Assembly (NCBI GenBank): GCA_014359885.1
Contig: JACIYN010000011.1
Location: forward strand, 51,540 to 115,539
Length of the DNA: 64,000 nucleotides
Direction: 5' to 3'
From: Desulfacinum sp.
Lineage (GTDB): Bacteria; Desulfobacterota; Syntrophobacteria; Syntrophobacterales; DSM-9756
Within the stretch, counting starts at the first letter, position 1. Each line of letters starts with the position of its first letter. The notes below the pieces were generated by a model that made no database searches, was not told the origin of the DNA, and saw only the letters and a list, made by a program, of their open reading frames with translations. Shown here piece after piece: positions 50,981-58,528 of this stretch. A program made the translations under genes and the position numbers.

Positions 50981-51693
50981 GCGGAGGTTTTCTCCAGTCT
51001 CTCCACGGCCTTGCGGGCCGCGTCCTGTTCGGCGGCCTTCTTGCTCTTTCCGGTCCCCCGGGCCAAAATTTCGTCGTCCAGGGTCACCGCCACGTGGAAG
51101 GTCTTGTCGTGGTCCGGGCCGTCCTCGCCTTCCACGGCATAGGCCGGCGTCCGGCGGAAGCGGGCCTGGGTGATTTCCTGCAGCCGGGTCTTGAAATCCT
51201 TGTCCAGCGTCCTCAACGGGTCGGCCGCCTCCGCTTCCTCTTCCAGCAGGGGGCCGAGGAACTTTCGCACCACCCGGAAGGCCGCCTCCAGGCCCCCGTC
51301 CAGGTAGACGGCCCCCAGCACGGCCTCCACAGCGTCGGCGATGAGCGACGGCTTGCGGCGCCCGCCCGACTGCTCCTCCCCCTTTCCCAGCAGCAACAGC
51401 CGCCCCAGCCCCATGGCCCGGCCCACCTGGGCCAGACGCCTCTCGTTGACCAGCGACGCCCGGAGCCTGGAAAGGTCCCCCTCGTTCAGATCCGGAAACC
51501 GCTCCACCAGCAGGTGCGCCATGGTGACGCTCAGGACCGCATCGCCCAGGAATTCCAAACGCTCGTTGTCTCCCGCCGCCTTTTCCGGGTTTTCGTGGGC
51601 GTAGGACCGGTGCACCAGGGCCTGCCGCAGCAGCGAGGGGTCCCGGAATCGGTGTTCCAGAGCGTCCGTCAGCTTTCGCAAGGAAGTTGTCAT
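50977..51693 (-). CDS. Ribonuclease III
   Basis: A 238-residue enzyme processing double-stranded RNA, including rRNA precursors. The catalytic signature is NERLEFLGDAVLSV. The second acidic site is in IADAVEAVLGAVYLDGG. The C-terminal double-stranded-RNA-binding domain spans about 160-232 (DFKTRLQEITQARFRRTPAY, ARGTGKSKKAAEQDAARKAV). Length is normal. It is coupled to the Elp3-like gene downstream. No era or recO follows as in enterobacteria. Confidence 0.97.
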   Translation of the reverse strand: MTTSLRKLTDALEHRFRDPSLLRQALVHRSYAHENPEKAAGDNERLEFLGDAVLSVTMAHLLVERFPDLNEGDLSRLRASLVNERRLAQVGRAMGLGRLLLLGKGEEQSGGRRKPSLIADAVEAVLGAVYLDGGLEAAFRVVRKFLGPLLEEEAEAADPLRTLDKDFKTRLQEITQARFRRTPAYAVEGEDGPDHDKTFHVAVTLDDEILARGTGKSKKAAEQDAARKAVERLEKTSA

Positions 51694-51801
51694 ATCCTCC
51701 TTTTCCTGCTACCAGATGGGAACGGCATCGTTTCGGAAGGCACGCTTTCCGAAGGTGTTCCCTGATTCTTTCCGCAACCCCAAGTCCTGTCAAGGTGCCA
51801 G

Positions 51802-52149
51802 ATGGAAACCGGACCGCTTCACAACGACATCAGACCGGATCCCGCGTCTGAGGTTCACCACGTTTTGCAGGAATGCTTCTGGGGCGATTACCAACTGGAC
51901 GCCGAAGGAGTTCTCGAGAAATTGAAGAACCGAGATCTCGAGTTCGAAAGGTTCTTGTTTTCCAAGATCGTGGAAAACAGCACCTATCCATCCAAGCGTC
52001 TGAGATCCCTCTTTGACCCGCGGAGACTCACGGAACTTGCGGAAGAGTATCTACAACGAAAACCAAGGCCCCCCAAGAGGCATCGGCTCATTATCGCTAA
52101 CCTGACCGGCCGATGGGACTTGGCACCCGAGTACCGATGGAAACACTAG
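51802..52149 (+). CDS. Small protein upstream of an AbiEii-like toxin, candidate antitoxin
   Basis: A 115-residue protein, not recognised. It is hydrophilic and basic at the end (RKPRPPKRHRLIIANLTGRW), with helical EVLEKLKNRDLEFERFLFSK-like sequence (GVLEKLKNRDLEFERFLF). It overlaps the nucleotidyltransferase start by 13 bp. The operon position, just before the toxin-like gene, is that of an antitoxin in two-gene modules, but it lacks the winged-helix AbiEi look. No operator palindrome was found. Confidence 0.6.
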   Translation: METGPLHNDIRPDPASEVHHVLQECFWGDYQLDAEGVLEKLKNRDLEFERFLFSKIVENSTYPSKRLRSLFDPRRLTELAEEYLQRKPRPPKRHRLIIANLTGRWDLAPEYRWKH

Positions 52150-52781
52150 ATATCGAGAAAATCTACGCCCTCCAGGATCGCGTTCTGCTAACCGTTTTCT
52201 CCATGGAAACGAGCTTCTATCTGACGGGCGGAACATGCCTTCATCGCTTTTACTGGGAAACCCGCTATTCCTACGATTTGGACTTGTTCAGCTCCGACAA
52301 CGCATTGTATCGAGAGGATGTGAGGATTGCCCTGGATGCCCTTGCTTCGGAGAAGCTCGCCTTCGAGGTGCAGGTGGATACGAGGGATTTTACGCGTATC
52401 CTCGTCGAGTCGTTTCTCAAGGTGGACTTCGTCAACGACCGGGTCCATCGTGCAGGCCGGAGTATCCGGACCGAAAGCGGCGTGGTCATCGACAACCTGA
52501 TCAATCTGGCTGCCAACAAGATATGCGCTGTTCTGGGCAGAGATGAACCCAAGGATGTCCTGGATCTCTACACCATCTTTCGCCACGGACACCCGGACTG
52601 GGAGGAAATCGCCCGGGCATCTCGGAAGAAGTGCGTATGGGACCCGGAACTCCTGGAGTTTCGGCTCAAATCATTCCCTTTGAGCCTCCTGGATCTGCTA
52701 CACACGCCCGACCCTTCCGTCATCCAAGATGCGAAAAACCTATATCAGAAAATGGTCGAAGAAATCCTTAAACCAGCATGA
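52137..52781 (+). CDS. AbiEii/AbiGii-type nucleotidyltransferase, toxin-like
   Basis: A 214-residue protein. It has the nucleotidyltransferase pattern: FYLTGGTCLHRFYWETRYSYDLDLF, where GG and the DLD aspartates are the catalytic signature, then VVIDNLINLAANKICAVLGRDEPKDVLDLY, which fits the AbiEii PF08843 family. The start at METLDIEKIY was chosen inside the end of the preceding gene. AbiE toxins are known to transfer nucleotides in type IV toxin-antitoxin systems that give abortive phage resistance; the partner here is unusual. Confidence 0.85.
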   Translation: METLDIEKIYALQDRVLLTVFSMETSFYLTGGTCLHRFYWETRYSYDLDLFSSDNALYREDVRIALDALASEKLAFEVQVDTRDFTRILVESFLKVDFVNDRVHRAGRSIRTESGVVIDNLINLAANKICAVLGRDEPKDVLDLYTIFRHGHPDWEEIARASRKKCVWDPELLEFRLKSFPLSLLDLLHTPDPSVIQDAKNLYQKMVEEILKPA

Positions 52782-52816
52782 CCCCCGATGCACCGGATGG
52801 AAGGAGCGTCTTTGTC

Positions 52817-53380
52817 ATGATCGTGTGGATCGACCGCGTAGAGCCGGACGTCTCCCGTTTCGTCTTCCTCGACCGGGACGGGGTGCTGAACCGGGACAGC
52901 CCTCACTACATCAAGAGCTGGGACGAGTTCCACTTTTACCCGGACGCCCTGGACGCCCTTCGGGCCCTGCGGCGGCGGCGCGTGGGCGTGGTACTGGTGA
53001 GCAACCAGTCGGCCCTCCACCGCGGTATCATGGGCTTCGACGCCTTTTTTGACCTGCACCAGAAAATGGTGGATGAAATCCGACGATACGGCGGAGATCT
53101 CACCGCCGCCTTCTTCTGCCCCCACCGGCCGGACGAGGGCTGCCCATGTCGCAAGCCCGCCCCCGGGATGCTCCGGGCCGCCGCCCGCTTCTATCCCATG
53201 GACCTTTCCCGGACCTTCTTCGTGGGCGACAAGGAATCGGACCTGGACGCGGCCCGAAACGCCGGATGCCGGCCCGTGCTTCTTTGCCGGGACGGAACGG
53301 GCGGAACCCCTCCGGCCCACGTTCCCGTTTACACGACCCTGCTGGATGCAGTAGAAGATCTTTTCCCCGGCACCGGCTAG
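52817..53380 (+). CDS. D-glycero-D-manno-heptose 1,7-bisphosphate 7-phosphatase (GmhB-like)
   Basis: A 187-residue HAD phosphatase acting in the ADP-heptose pathway of LPS core. Motif I is FLDRDGVLNRD, with Asp19 and Asp21. Motif II is LVSNQSALHRGIM. The zinc loop CPHRPDEGCPCRKP has the cysteine/histidine spacing of GmhB, and motif III/IV is FFVGDKESDLDAARNAG. The start at MIVWIDRV, with GGAAGGAG upstream, was preferred over the ATG at 52778 that overlaps the toxin gene. No other heptose gene is in the window, so a related sugar-bisphosphate substrate is possible. Confidence 0.85.
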   Translation: MIVWIDRVEPDVSRFVFLDRDGVLNRDSPHYIKSWDEFHFYPDALDALRALRRRRVGVVLVSNQSALHRGIMGFDAFFDLHQKMVDEIRRYGGDLTAAFFCPHRPDEGCPCRKPAPGMLRAAARFYPMDLSRTFFVGDKESDLDAARNAGCRPVLLCRDGTGGTPPAHVPVYTTLLDAVEDLFPGTG

Positions 53381-54143
53381 GAGGTTTGACCGAGAGATCC
53401 GCAAACCGTCACTGACGCGCAATCGGGAGTCCACGATGTGCTAGGAGGCTGTCTGACAATGGCTCTCCGACTTACAAGGGCCAGGAATTTTGGTCCTCCT
53501 CGTAGCCGCGGGGCTTTAGCCCCGTGGAAAGGGTCATCGTAACCCCATGAAGCGACAGGAAATACGCGATGGCTTATCCGACGGCCGCGGGTTCCTCCGC
53601 AGCCCTAAAGGGCTGCGCTACGAGAAAAGAGGTCGCCCGCGGCGTTCTCAGACAGCCTCCTAGCAGTCCATGCTGGACCCCCGCTTTCGGGGGGATGACG
53701 GATGGCCGTTGAAAGGGCGGATCAGCAATGCCCAAACGGGACGGGTCCTGTTCATGATGCAAGGGCGGGCATAAAGCCCGCCCCTACAAAAGGCGCTGAT
53801 CCCTCGGGTAGGGGCGGGGTTCATCCCCGCCCGCTCCTCCCTTGGTATGGGAGAAACCCGATGAAAAGAGCGGCCATGCCCCGGGCTCTGGTGGCGGAGA
53901 GCTCTTCTCGCACAAGCTCGGGGGAACGGCCCGTTTCCGCCGGCGTGGTGCAGCAACCGGATGACACCGGCGTAGGGGCGGTTCGCGAACCGCCCCTACA
54001 TCCAACGCTCCAGAGCGGCTCAGGGAGCCGGCGCGGAAACGCCGCCTTTTACGTGGCGGCGCCCCTGAGGGCTGCGGAGGAAAGGCCCGGCAAAACGGAC
54101 ATGGTGGTCAGGCACAGGAGGCACACAGGTGGAGGAAGGCAAA
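53381..54143. other. 763-bp repeat-rich intergenic region
   Basis: From left to right it holds inverted-end element D, a GTCATCC-type palindrome around 53671-53701, a GTAG REP pair (53763-53850) and a perfect 28-bp palindrome at 53972-53999 starting GTAGGGGCGG. No gene is supported. The ribosome-binding site of pckA (GGAGGAAGG) is at its right end. Confidence 0.6.
53440..53664. repeat. Inverted-end REPIN-type element, copy D (intact)
   Basis: GCTAGGAGGCTGTCTGA (53440-53456) and TCAGACAGCCTCCTAGC (53648-53664) are perfect 17-bp inverted ends. Inside are TCGTAGCCGCGGGGC-TTTA-GCCCCGTGG and CGCAGCCC-TAAA-GGGCTGCG followed by CTACGAG, with the same spacer as copies B and C. The compensating changes at both ends (CTGTCTGA against CTGTCCGA in B) argue for selection or correction of end symmetry. 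Confidence 0.88.
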
Positions 54144-55748
54144 GTGGAAGCATGTGAGACCCATGAGGTCACCCCGAAAATCCCCGTGGAACAACAGGGC
54201 ATCGTCAATTACACCCGCGTCTTTTACAATCCCCCGACCCCCCAGCTCTACGAACAGGCCATCCGCAGGCAGGAAGGGCTCCTGGCCCACCGCGGCCCCC
54301 TGGTGGTCCGCACGGGCACCTTCACGGGTCGGGCCCCCAACGACAAGTTCCTGGTCCGGGAACCTTCCAGCGAAGACAAGATCTGGTGGGGACAGGTGAA
54401 CCGCCCGTTCGACTCGGCGGACTTCGACCGGCTCCACGCCCGGCTGCTGGCCTACCTGCAGGGCCGCGAAATCTACGTCCAGGACTGCTACGCCGGGGCC
54501 GATCCCGCCTACCGCGTCCCCATCCGCGTCATCACCGAGATGGCCTGGCAGAGCCTCTTCGCCCGCAACATGTTCATCCGGATCCAGGACCCGGGCCGGT
54601 ACGCCGCCTTTATACCGGAATACACCGTGATCGCCGCCCCGCACTTCCGCGCCAATCCCGAGCTGGACCACACCCGCTCGGAAGCCTTCATCCTCATCCA
54701 CTTCGGCAAAAAGCTCATCCTGATCGGCGGCACGGGCTACGGCGGGGAGATCAAGAAATCCATCTTCACCATGATGAACTTCGTGCTGCCCCAGCGCGGG
54801 GTCTTTCCCATGCACTGCTCGGCCAACGTGGGCCCCGACGGCCGGGCGGCCATCTTCTTCGGCCTTTCCGGAACGGGAAAGACGAGCCTTTCCGCCGATC
54901 CCGACCGCACCCTGGTGGGCGACGACGAGCACGGCTGGAGCGACAACGGGATCTTCAACTTCGAAGGGGGCTGCTACGCCAAGGTGATCCGCCTGTCGCC
55001 GGAAGCCGAACCCCAGATCTACGCCTGTACGCGCCGGTTCGGAACGGTGCTGGAAAACACGGCCATCGACGCCCGCACCCGCCTGGTGGACCTGGACGAC
55101 GATTCGCTCACGGAAAACACCCGGGCCGCCTACCCCCTCCATTTCATCGACAACGCCTCCCGCACGGGCACCGCTGCCCATCCCCGGGACATCCTCATGC
55201 TCACCTGCGACGCCTTCGGGGTGCTGCCGCCCATCTCCCGGCTGAGTCCCCAGGAAGCCATGTACCACTTCCTTTCGGGCTACACGGCCAAGGTGGCCGG
55301 AACCGAAGCGGGCATCACCGAGCCCCAGGCCACCTTCAGCACCTGCTTCGGGGCGCCCTTCATGGCCCTTCCGCCGGCGGTCTACGCGCGGCTTCTCGGG
55401 GAGCGCATGGAAAAGCACCAGGCCCGCTGTTGGCTCATCAACACGGGCTGGTCCGGCGGCGGCTACGGCGAGGGAAAACGGATCGACATCCGATACACCC
55501 GGGCCATGGTGCACGCGGCCCTGAACGGAGCCCTGGACCGGATCCCCTTCGAAAGGGAGCCCTTCTTCGGATTGCAGGTCCCCACCGCCTGCCCGGGCGT
55601 GCCCGAAAAGATCCTGCGCCCCGAGGAAACCTGGCGGGACAAGGACGCCTACCGACGGCAGGCGGAGCACCTGAAGGGACTCTTTCGCGAAAACTTCCAG
55701 GCCTTCGCCGATTCGGTGGACCCGGACGTGCGCCGCGTGATGGCGTAA
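54144..55748 (+). CDS. ATP-dependent phosphoenolpyruvate carboxykinase
   Basis: A 534-residue enzyme interconverting oxaloacetate + ATP and PEP + CO2 + ADP. RTGTFTGRAPNDKF binds oxaloacetate. The kinase-1a P-loop FGLSGTGKTSLSADPDR lies at about residue 240, kinase-2 LVGDDEHGWSDNG follows, and NTGWSGGGYGEGKR is also typical. Length fits the ATP type. I chose the GTG after GGAGGAAGGCAAA; a GTG five codons earlier is possible. The stop (TAA) falls in the first unit of the 55746 heptamer array. Confidence 0.96.
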   Translation: MEACETHEVTPKIPVEQQGIVNYTRVFYNPPTPQLYEQAIRRQEGLLAHRGPLVVRTGTFTGRAPNDKFLVREPSSEDKIWWGQVNRPFDSADFDRLHARLLAYLQGREIYVQDCYAGADPAYRVPIRVITEMAWQSLFARNMFIRIQDPGRYAAFIPEYTVIAAPHFRANPELDHTRSEAFILIHFGKKLILIGGTGYGGEIKKSIFTMMNFVLPQRGVFPMHCSANVGPDGRAAIFFGLSGTGKTSLSADPDRTLVGDDEHGWSDNGIFNFEGGCYAKVIRLSPEAEPQIYACTRRFGTVLENTAIDARTRLVDLDDDSLTENTRAAYPLHFIDNASRTGTAAHPRDILMLTCDAFGVLPPISRLSPQEAMYHFLSGYTAKVAGTEAGITEPQATFSTCFGAPFMALPPAVYARLLGERMEKHQARCWLINTGWSGGGYGEGKRIDIRYTRAMVHAALNGALDRIPFEREPFFGLQVPTACPGVPEKILRPEETWRDKDAYRRQAEHLKGLFRENFQAFADSVDPDVRRVMA

Positions 55749-56133
55749 GGCGTGAGGCGTGAGGCGTAAGGCGTGAGGCGTGAGGCGTGAGGCGTAAGGC
55801 GTGAGGCGTGAGGCGTTAGGCGTTAGGCGTGAGGCGTAAGGCGTGAGGCGTAAGGCGTGAGGCGTAAGGCGTAAGGCGTGAGGCGTGAGGCGTAAGGCGT
55901 GAGGCGTAAGGCGTGAGGCGTAAGGCGTGAGGCGTGAGGCGTGAGGCGTAAGGCGTGAGGCGTGAGGCGTTAGGCGTTAGGCGTGAGGCGTGAGGCGTGA
56001 GGCGTAAGGCGTAAGGCGTGAGGCGTGAGGCGTGAGGCGTAAGGCGTGAGGCGTGAGGCGTTAGGCGTGAGGCGTGAGGCGTTAGGCGCGAGGGGTTAGG
56101 GGTTAGGGGTGAGGGGTAAGGCGTTAGGCGTGG
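55746..56133. repeat. Long heptamer array GGCGTGA/GGCGTAA/GGCGTTA
   Basis: About 55 consecutive 7-nt units with variation at one position (GGCGTRA or GGCGTTA), decaying to GGGGTTA at the right. It begins at the pckA stop codon. The plus strand carries the CGTGA core in the sense of pckA. No spacers are present, so it is a minisatellite, not CRISPR. It resembles the heptamer STRR repeats described in cyanobacteria in unit length and position. Confidence 0.92.
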
Positions 56134-56277
56134 AGGAAAGCGGCCAAGGGGCGTGAATGGGCGCTCATTGGCCGTGAAGGCGAGGTGGGAGCGGGTAAGT
56201 TCTTACGAACACTTGTGGGAGCGGCGAAGGCCGGGAGACGGGGGGCCGGCCGTTGCGCGGCGCTGCGGCCGCCCTTC

Positions 56278-56345
56278 ACGATTTCACGATTTCACGATTT
56301 CACGATTTCACGATTTCACGATTTCACGATTTCACGATTTCACGA
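56278..56345. repeat. Octamer array TTCACGAT upstream of the DUF1614 gene
   Basis: Eight or so perfect 8-nt units TTCACGAT, ending 17 bp before the DUF1614 gene start. It contains the reverse complement of the CGTGA core (TCACG) and so opposes the array at 55746-56133. A GTGGGAGCGGC-type palindrome half lies at about 56214. Confidence 0.88.
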
Positions 56346-56362
56346 AAAGAAGGGAGGAAGCC

Positions 56363-57037
56363 ATGTTCTTTCCGCCGTTTCTCATCCTGTTCTTCTTTTT
56401 GTTTCTCTTCCTCCTTTTCTTTCTCTTCGGCCTGGTCAAGTTCGGCCTCTTCGCCGTGGCCTTCGCCAAGCTGGGCATTCCGCCCGAGCAGCTCTTCAGC
56501 CTGCTTTTTCTGTGCATCGTGGGGAGCATGGTGAACATCCCCATCAAGCGCATCCGCCTGGATGAGGAGCCCCAGGAACTGGAGATGGTCTCCTTTTTCG
56601 GGATCCGCTACCGGGTGCCCCGCTGGCGGCGGCCCCGGGAGATGGTGCTGGCGGTGAACGTGGGAGGCGCGGTGATCCCCACCTGCATCTCCCTCTACCT
56701 TCTGGCTCACGCCCAGCACCCCGTGCGGATGCTCCTGGCCGTGGCCGTGGTCACCTACGTGGTCCACCGCATCGCCCGGCCCGTACCGGGGTTGGGCATC
56801 GCCACGCCCATGTTCATCCCGCCCCTGGTGGCGGCCCTCGCGGCCCTTCTCATCAACCCCCATTGGGCGCCCCCCACGGCCTACGTGGCGGGAACGCTGG
56901 GGACGCTCATCGGGGCCGACATCCTGAATCTCAACCGCATCAAGGAGCTGCAGGCGCCGGTGGCATCCATCGGAGGAGCGGGCACCTTCGACGGGGTCTT
57001 TCTCACCGGTATCCTGGCCGTGCTCCTGTCGTGGTAA
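56363..57037 (+). CDS. DUF1614 membrane protein
   Basis: A 224-residue integral membrane protein of unknown function. It starts with an extremely hydrophobic phenylalanine/leucine-rich segment (FPPFLILFFFLFLFLLFFLF), then IPPEQLFSLLFLCIVGSMVNIP and further membrane helices (LAALAALLINP). VNVGGAVIPTCISLYLL and IGADILNLNRIKELQAPVAS are typical of DUF1614. The ATG follows GGGAGGAAGCC. The open frame extends upstream only through the octamer array. It lies 16 bp upstream of the DUF362 gene and is likely co-transcribed. Confidence 0.85.
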   Translation: MFFPPFLILFFFLFLFLLFFLFGLVKFGLFAVAFAKLGIPPEQLFSLLFLCIVGSMVNIPIKRIRLDEEPQELEMVSFFGIRYRVPRWRRPREMVLAVNVGGAVIPTCISLYLLAHAQHPVRMLLAVAVVTYVVHRIARPVPGLGIATPMFIPPLVAALAALLINPHWAPPTAYVAGTLGTLIGADILNLNRIKELQAPVASIGGAGTFDGVFLTGILAVLLSW

Positions 57038-57053
57038 GGAAGGAGGAATGCTC

Positions 57054-58229
57054 ATGTCTCGAAGCGCCGTTTATATGATCGATCTTCGTGCGGACGACGA
57101 CTGCAACCTGTTGGACAAGATCGGCCTGCTCCTGAAGGAGGCGGACCTGGCCAAGCGCATCCCCAAGGGGGGCCTCACGGCGGTGAAGATCCACTTCGGG
57201 GAACGGGGAAACACCGCCTTCGTGCGGCCCATCCTGGTGCGCCCCATCGTGGAGGCCGTCCAGGCGGCCGGGGGAAAGCCCTTCCTCACCGACGCCAGCA
57301 CCCTCTATGTGGGCACCCGCGGAAACGCCGTGGACCACACCCTCACGGCCCTCATGCACGGCTTCGGCCTGGAAGTGACGGGAGCGCCCATCGTGATCGC
57401 CGACGGCCTGAACGGCCGGGACGAGGTGGGGGTTCCGGTCTGCCTCAAGAACTGTGAGGAAACCTACATCGGATCGGCCATCGCCCGGGCGGACGCCCTG
57501 GTTTCCGTGGCCCACTTCAAGCTGCACGAGGCGGCCGGCTTCGGCGGGGCCATCAAGAACGTGGGCATGGGGGGCGCGTCCCGCCGCGGGAAGCTCCACC
57601 AGCATTCGGGCGTGGAGCCCAAGATCAAGCCAAAAAAATGCGTGGCCTGCGGCTCGTGTGTCAAGGTGTGCGCCCACGACGCCCTCTCCCTGGTGGACCG
57701 GGACGCCTCCATGGCCCGCCCCAAGGACTCGATCCGGAAGGTGGCCCGGATCGACCCGGAAAAGTGCGTGGGCTGCGCTTCCTGCATCCACGCCTGCCCC
57801 GAAGGGGCCATCGACATCAACTGGGACAAGGACCTTCCCCGCTTCATGGAACGGATGGTGGAATACACGGCCGGAGCCCTCTACGGCAAGGAAGAGCGGT
57901 CCTTTTTCATCAACTTCCTCACCCAGATCTCGCCCGCCTGCGACTGCCACCCGTCGGCGGACGCCCCCATCGTGGGCGACATCGGCATTCTGGCTTCCGC
58001 CGACCCCGTGGCCATCGACCAGGCGTCCGTGGACCTGGTGAACGCCCAGCCGATCCTTCCCAACTCCCATCTCGGCGGTCGGGACCCCCAACCGCAGGAC
58101 AAGTTCCGGGCCGTCTATCCCAAGATCGACTGGGAGCACCAGCTGGACTACGCGGAAACGGTGGGGCTGGGCCGCCGCGCCTACGAGCTCATCCGGGTGA
58201 CACCGCCCAAGAAAAAGAAGCGCCGCTGA
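57054..58229 (+). CDS. DUF362 protein with two [4Fe-4S] clusters
   Basis: A 391-residue protein. The DUF362 domain (about 1-190) includes VKIHFGERGNTAFVRP and FKLHEAAGFGGAIKNVGMGGAS. Two ferredoxin motifs follow: CVACGSCVKVCAHDA and CVGCASCIHACPEGA, each CX2CX2CX3C. A C-terminal DUF362-like part (SPACDCHPSADAPIVGDIGI) completes it. It is common in anaerobes; probably an iron-sulfur redox or maturation protein of unproved function. ATG 57054 was preferred over 57048 because AAGGAGGA is then correctly spaced. Confidence 0.92.
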   Translation: MSRSAVYMIDLRADDDCNLLDKIGLLLKEADLAKRIPKGGLTAVKIHFGERGNTAFVRPILVRPIVEAVQAAGGKPFLTDASTLYVGTRGNAVDHTLTALMHGFGLEVTGAPIVIADGLNGRDEVGVPVCLKNCEETYIGSAIARADALVSVAHFKLHEAAGFGGAIKNVGMGGASRRGKLHQHSGVEPKIKPKKCVACGSCVKVCAHDALSLVDRDASMARPKDSIRKVARIDPEKCVGCASCIHACPEGAIDINWDKDLPRFMERMVEYTAGALYGKEERSFFINFLTQISPACDCHPSADAPIVGDIGILASADPVAIDQASVDLVNAQPILPNSHLGGRDPQPQDKFRAVYPKIDWEHQLDYAETVGLGRRAYELIRVTPPKKKKRR

Positions 58230-58351
58230 AGCCCCGCGGCTGCGGCAAGAACGCACATTTTCCGGCACCGGCTCCGCCGCCCATCCCGGAAACCGTCACG
58301 GAACGGCCGGACCCCTTGCCAACACCGGGCCGTTTGTGTAAAAGGGGCGGT

Positions 58352-58450
58352 GGAAGTGCCAAGCTCACTGGTGGGGCTCCCGGACTTCAAATCCGGTGTG
58401 GGGCGCTGAGGGGCGTCCCAGGTGGGTTCGATTCCCATGCACTTCCGCCA
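58352..58450 (+). tRNA. Selenocysteine tRNA (tRNA-Sec, anticodon TCA)
   Basis: An 8-bp acceptor stem (GGAAGTGC 58352-58359 with GCACTTCC 58439-58446) is followed by G-CCA (58447-58450). The anticodon stem-loop CGGACTTCAAATCCG gives anticodon TCA. The long variable arm follows, and the T arm GGTGGGTTCGATTCCC is canonical. Total length 99 nt. The 8-bp acceptor, long variable arm and encoded CCA are diagnostic of bacterial selC. The selA, selB and selD genes are not in the window. Confidence 0.95.
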
Positions 58451-58457
58451 CACGAAC

Positions 58458-58484
58458 AAAACCCCCGTTTTCGGGGGTTTTTTG
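58458..58484. terminator. Intrinsic terminator after selC, possibly bidirectional
   Basis: AACCCCCG-TTTT-CGGGGGTT followed by a T run on the plus strand. On the minus strand the run TTTTG follows, so it could also end the panE transcript. Confidence 0.88.
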
Positions 58485-58528
58485 TTTGATAAAAGCCGGG
58501 GGGATTCAGCCCCGCGGGGGCGCCTCCG

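Noticed and set aside
55746..56133. Possible CRISPR array
   Set aside because: The units are directly tandem 7-mers with no spacers and no cas genes nearby.
56153..56362. N-terminal extension of the DUF1614 protein
   Set aside because: It would translate the octamer array (repeating SRFHDFTI); a good ribosome-binding site precedes the later ATG.
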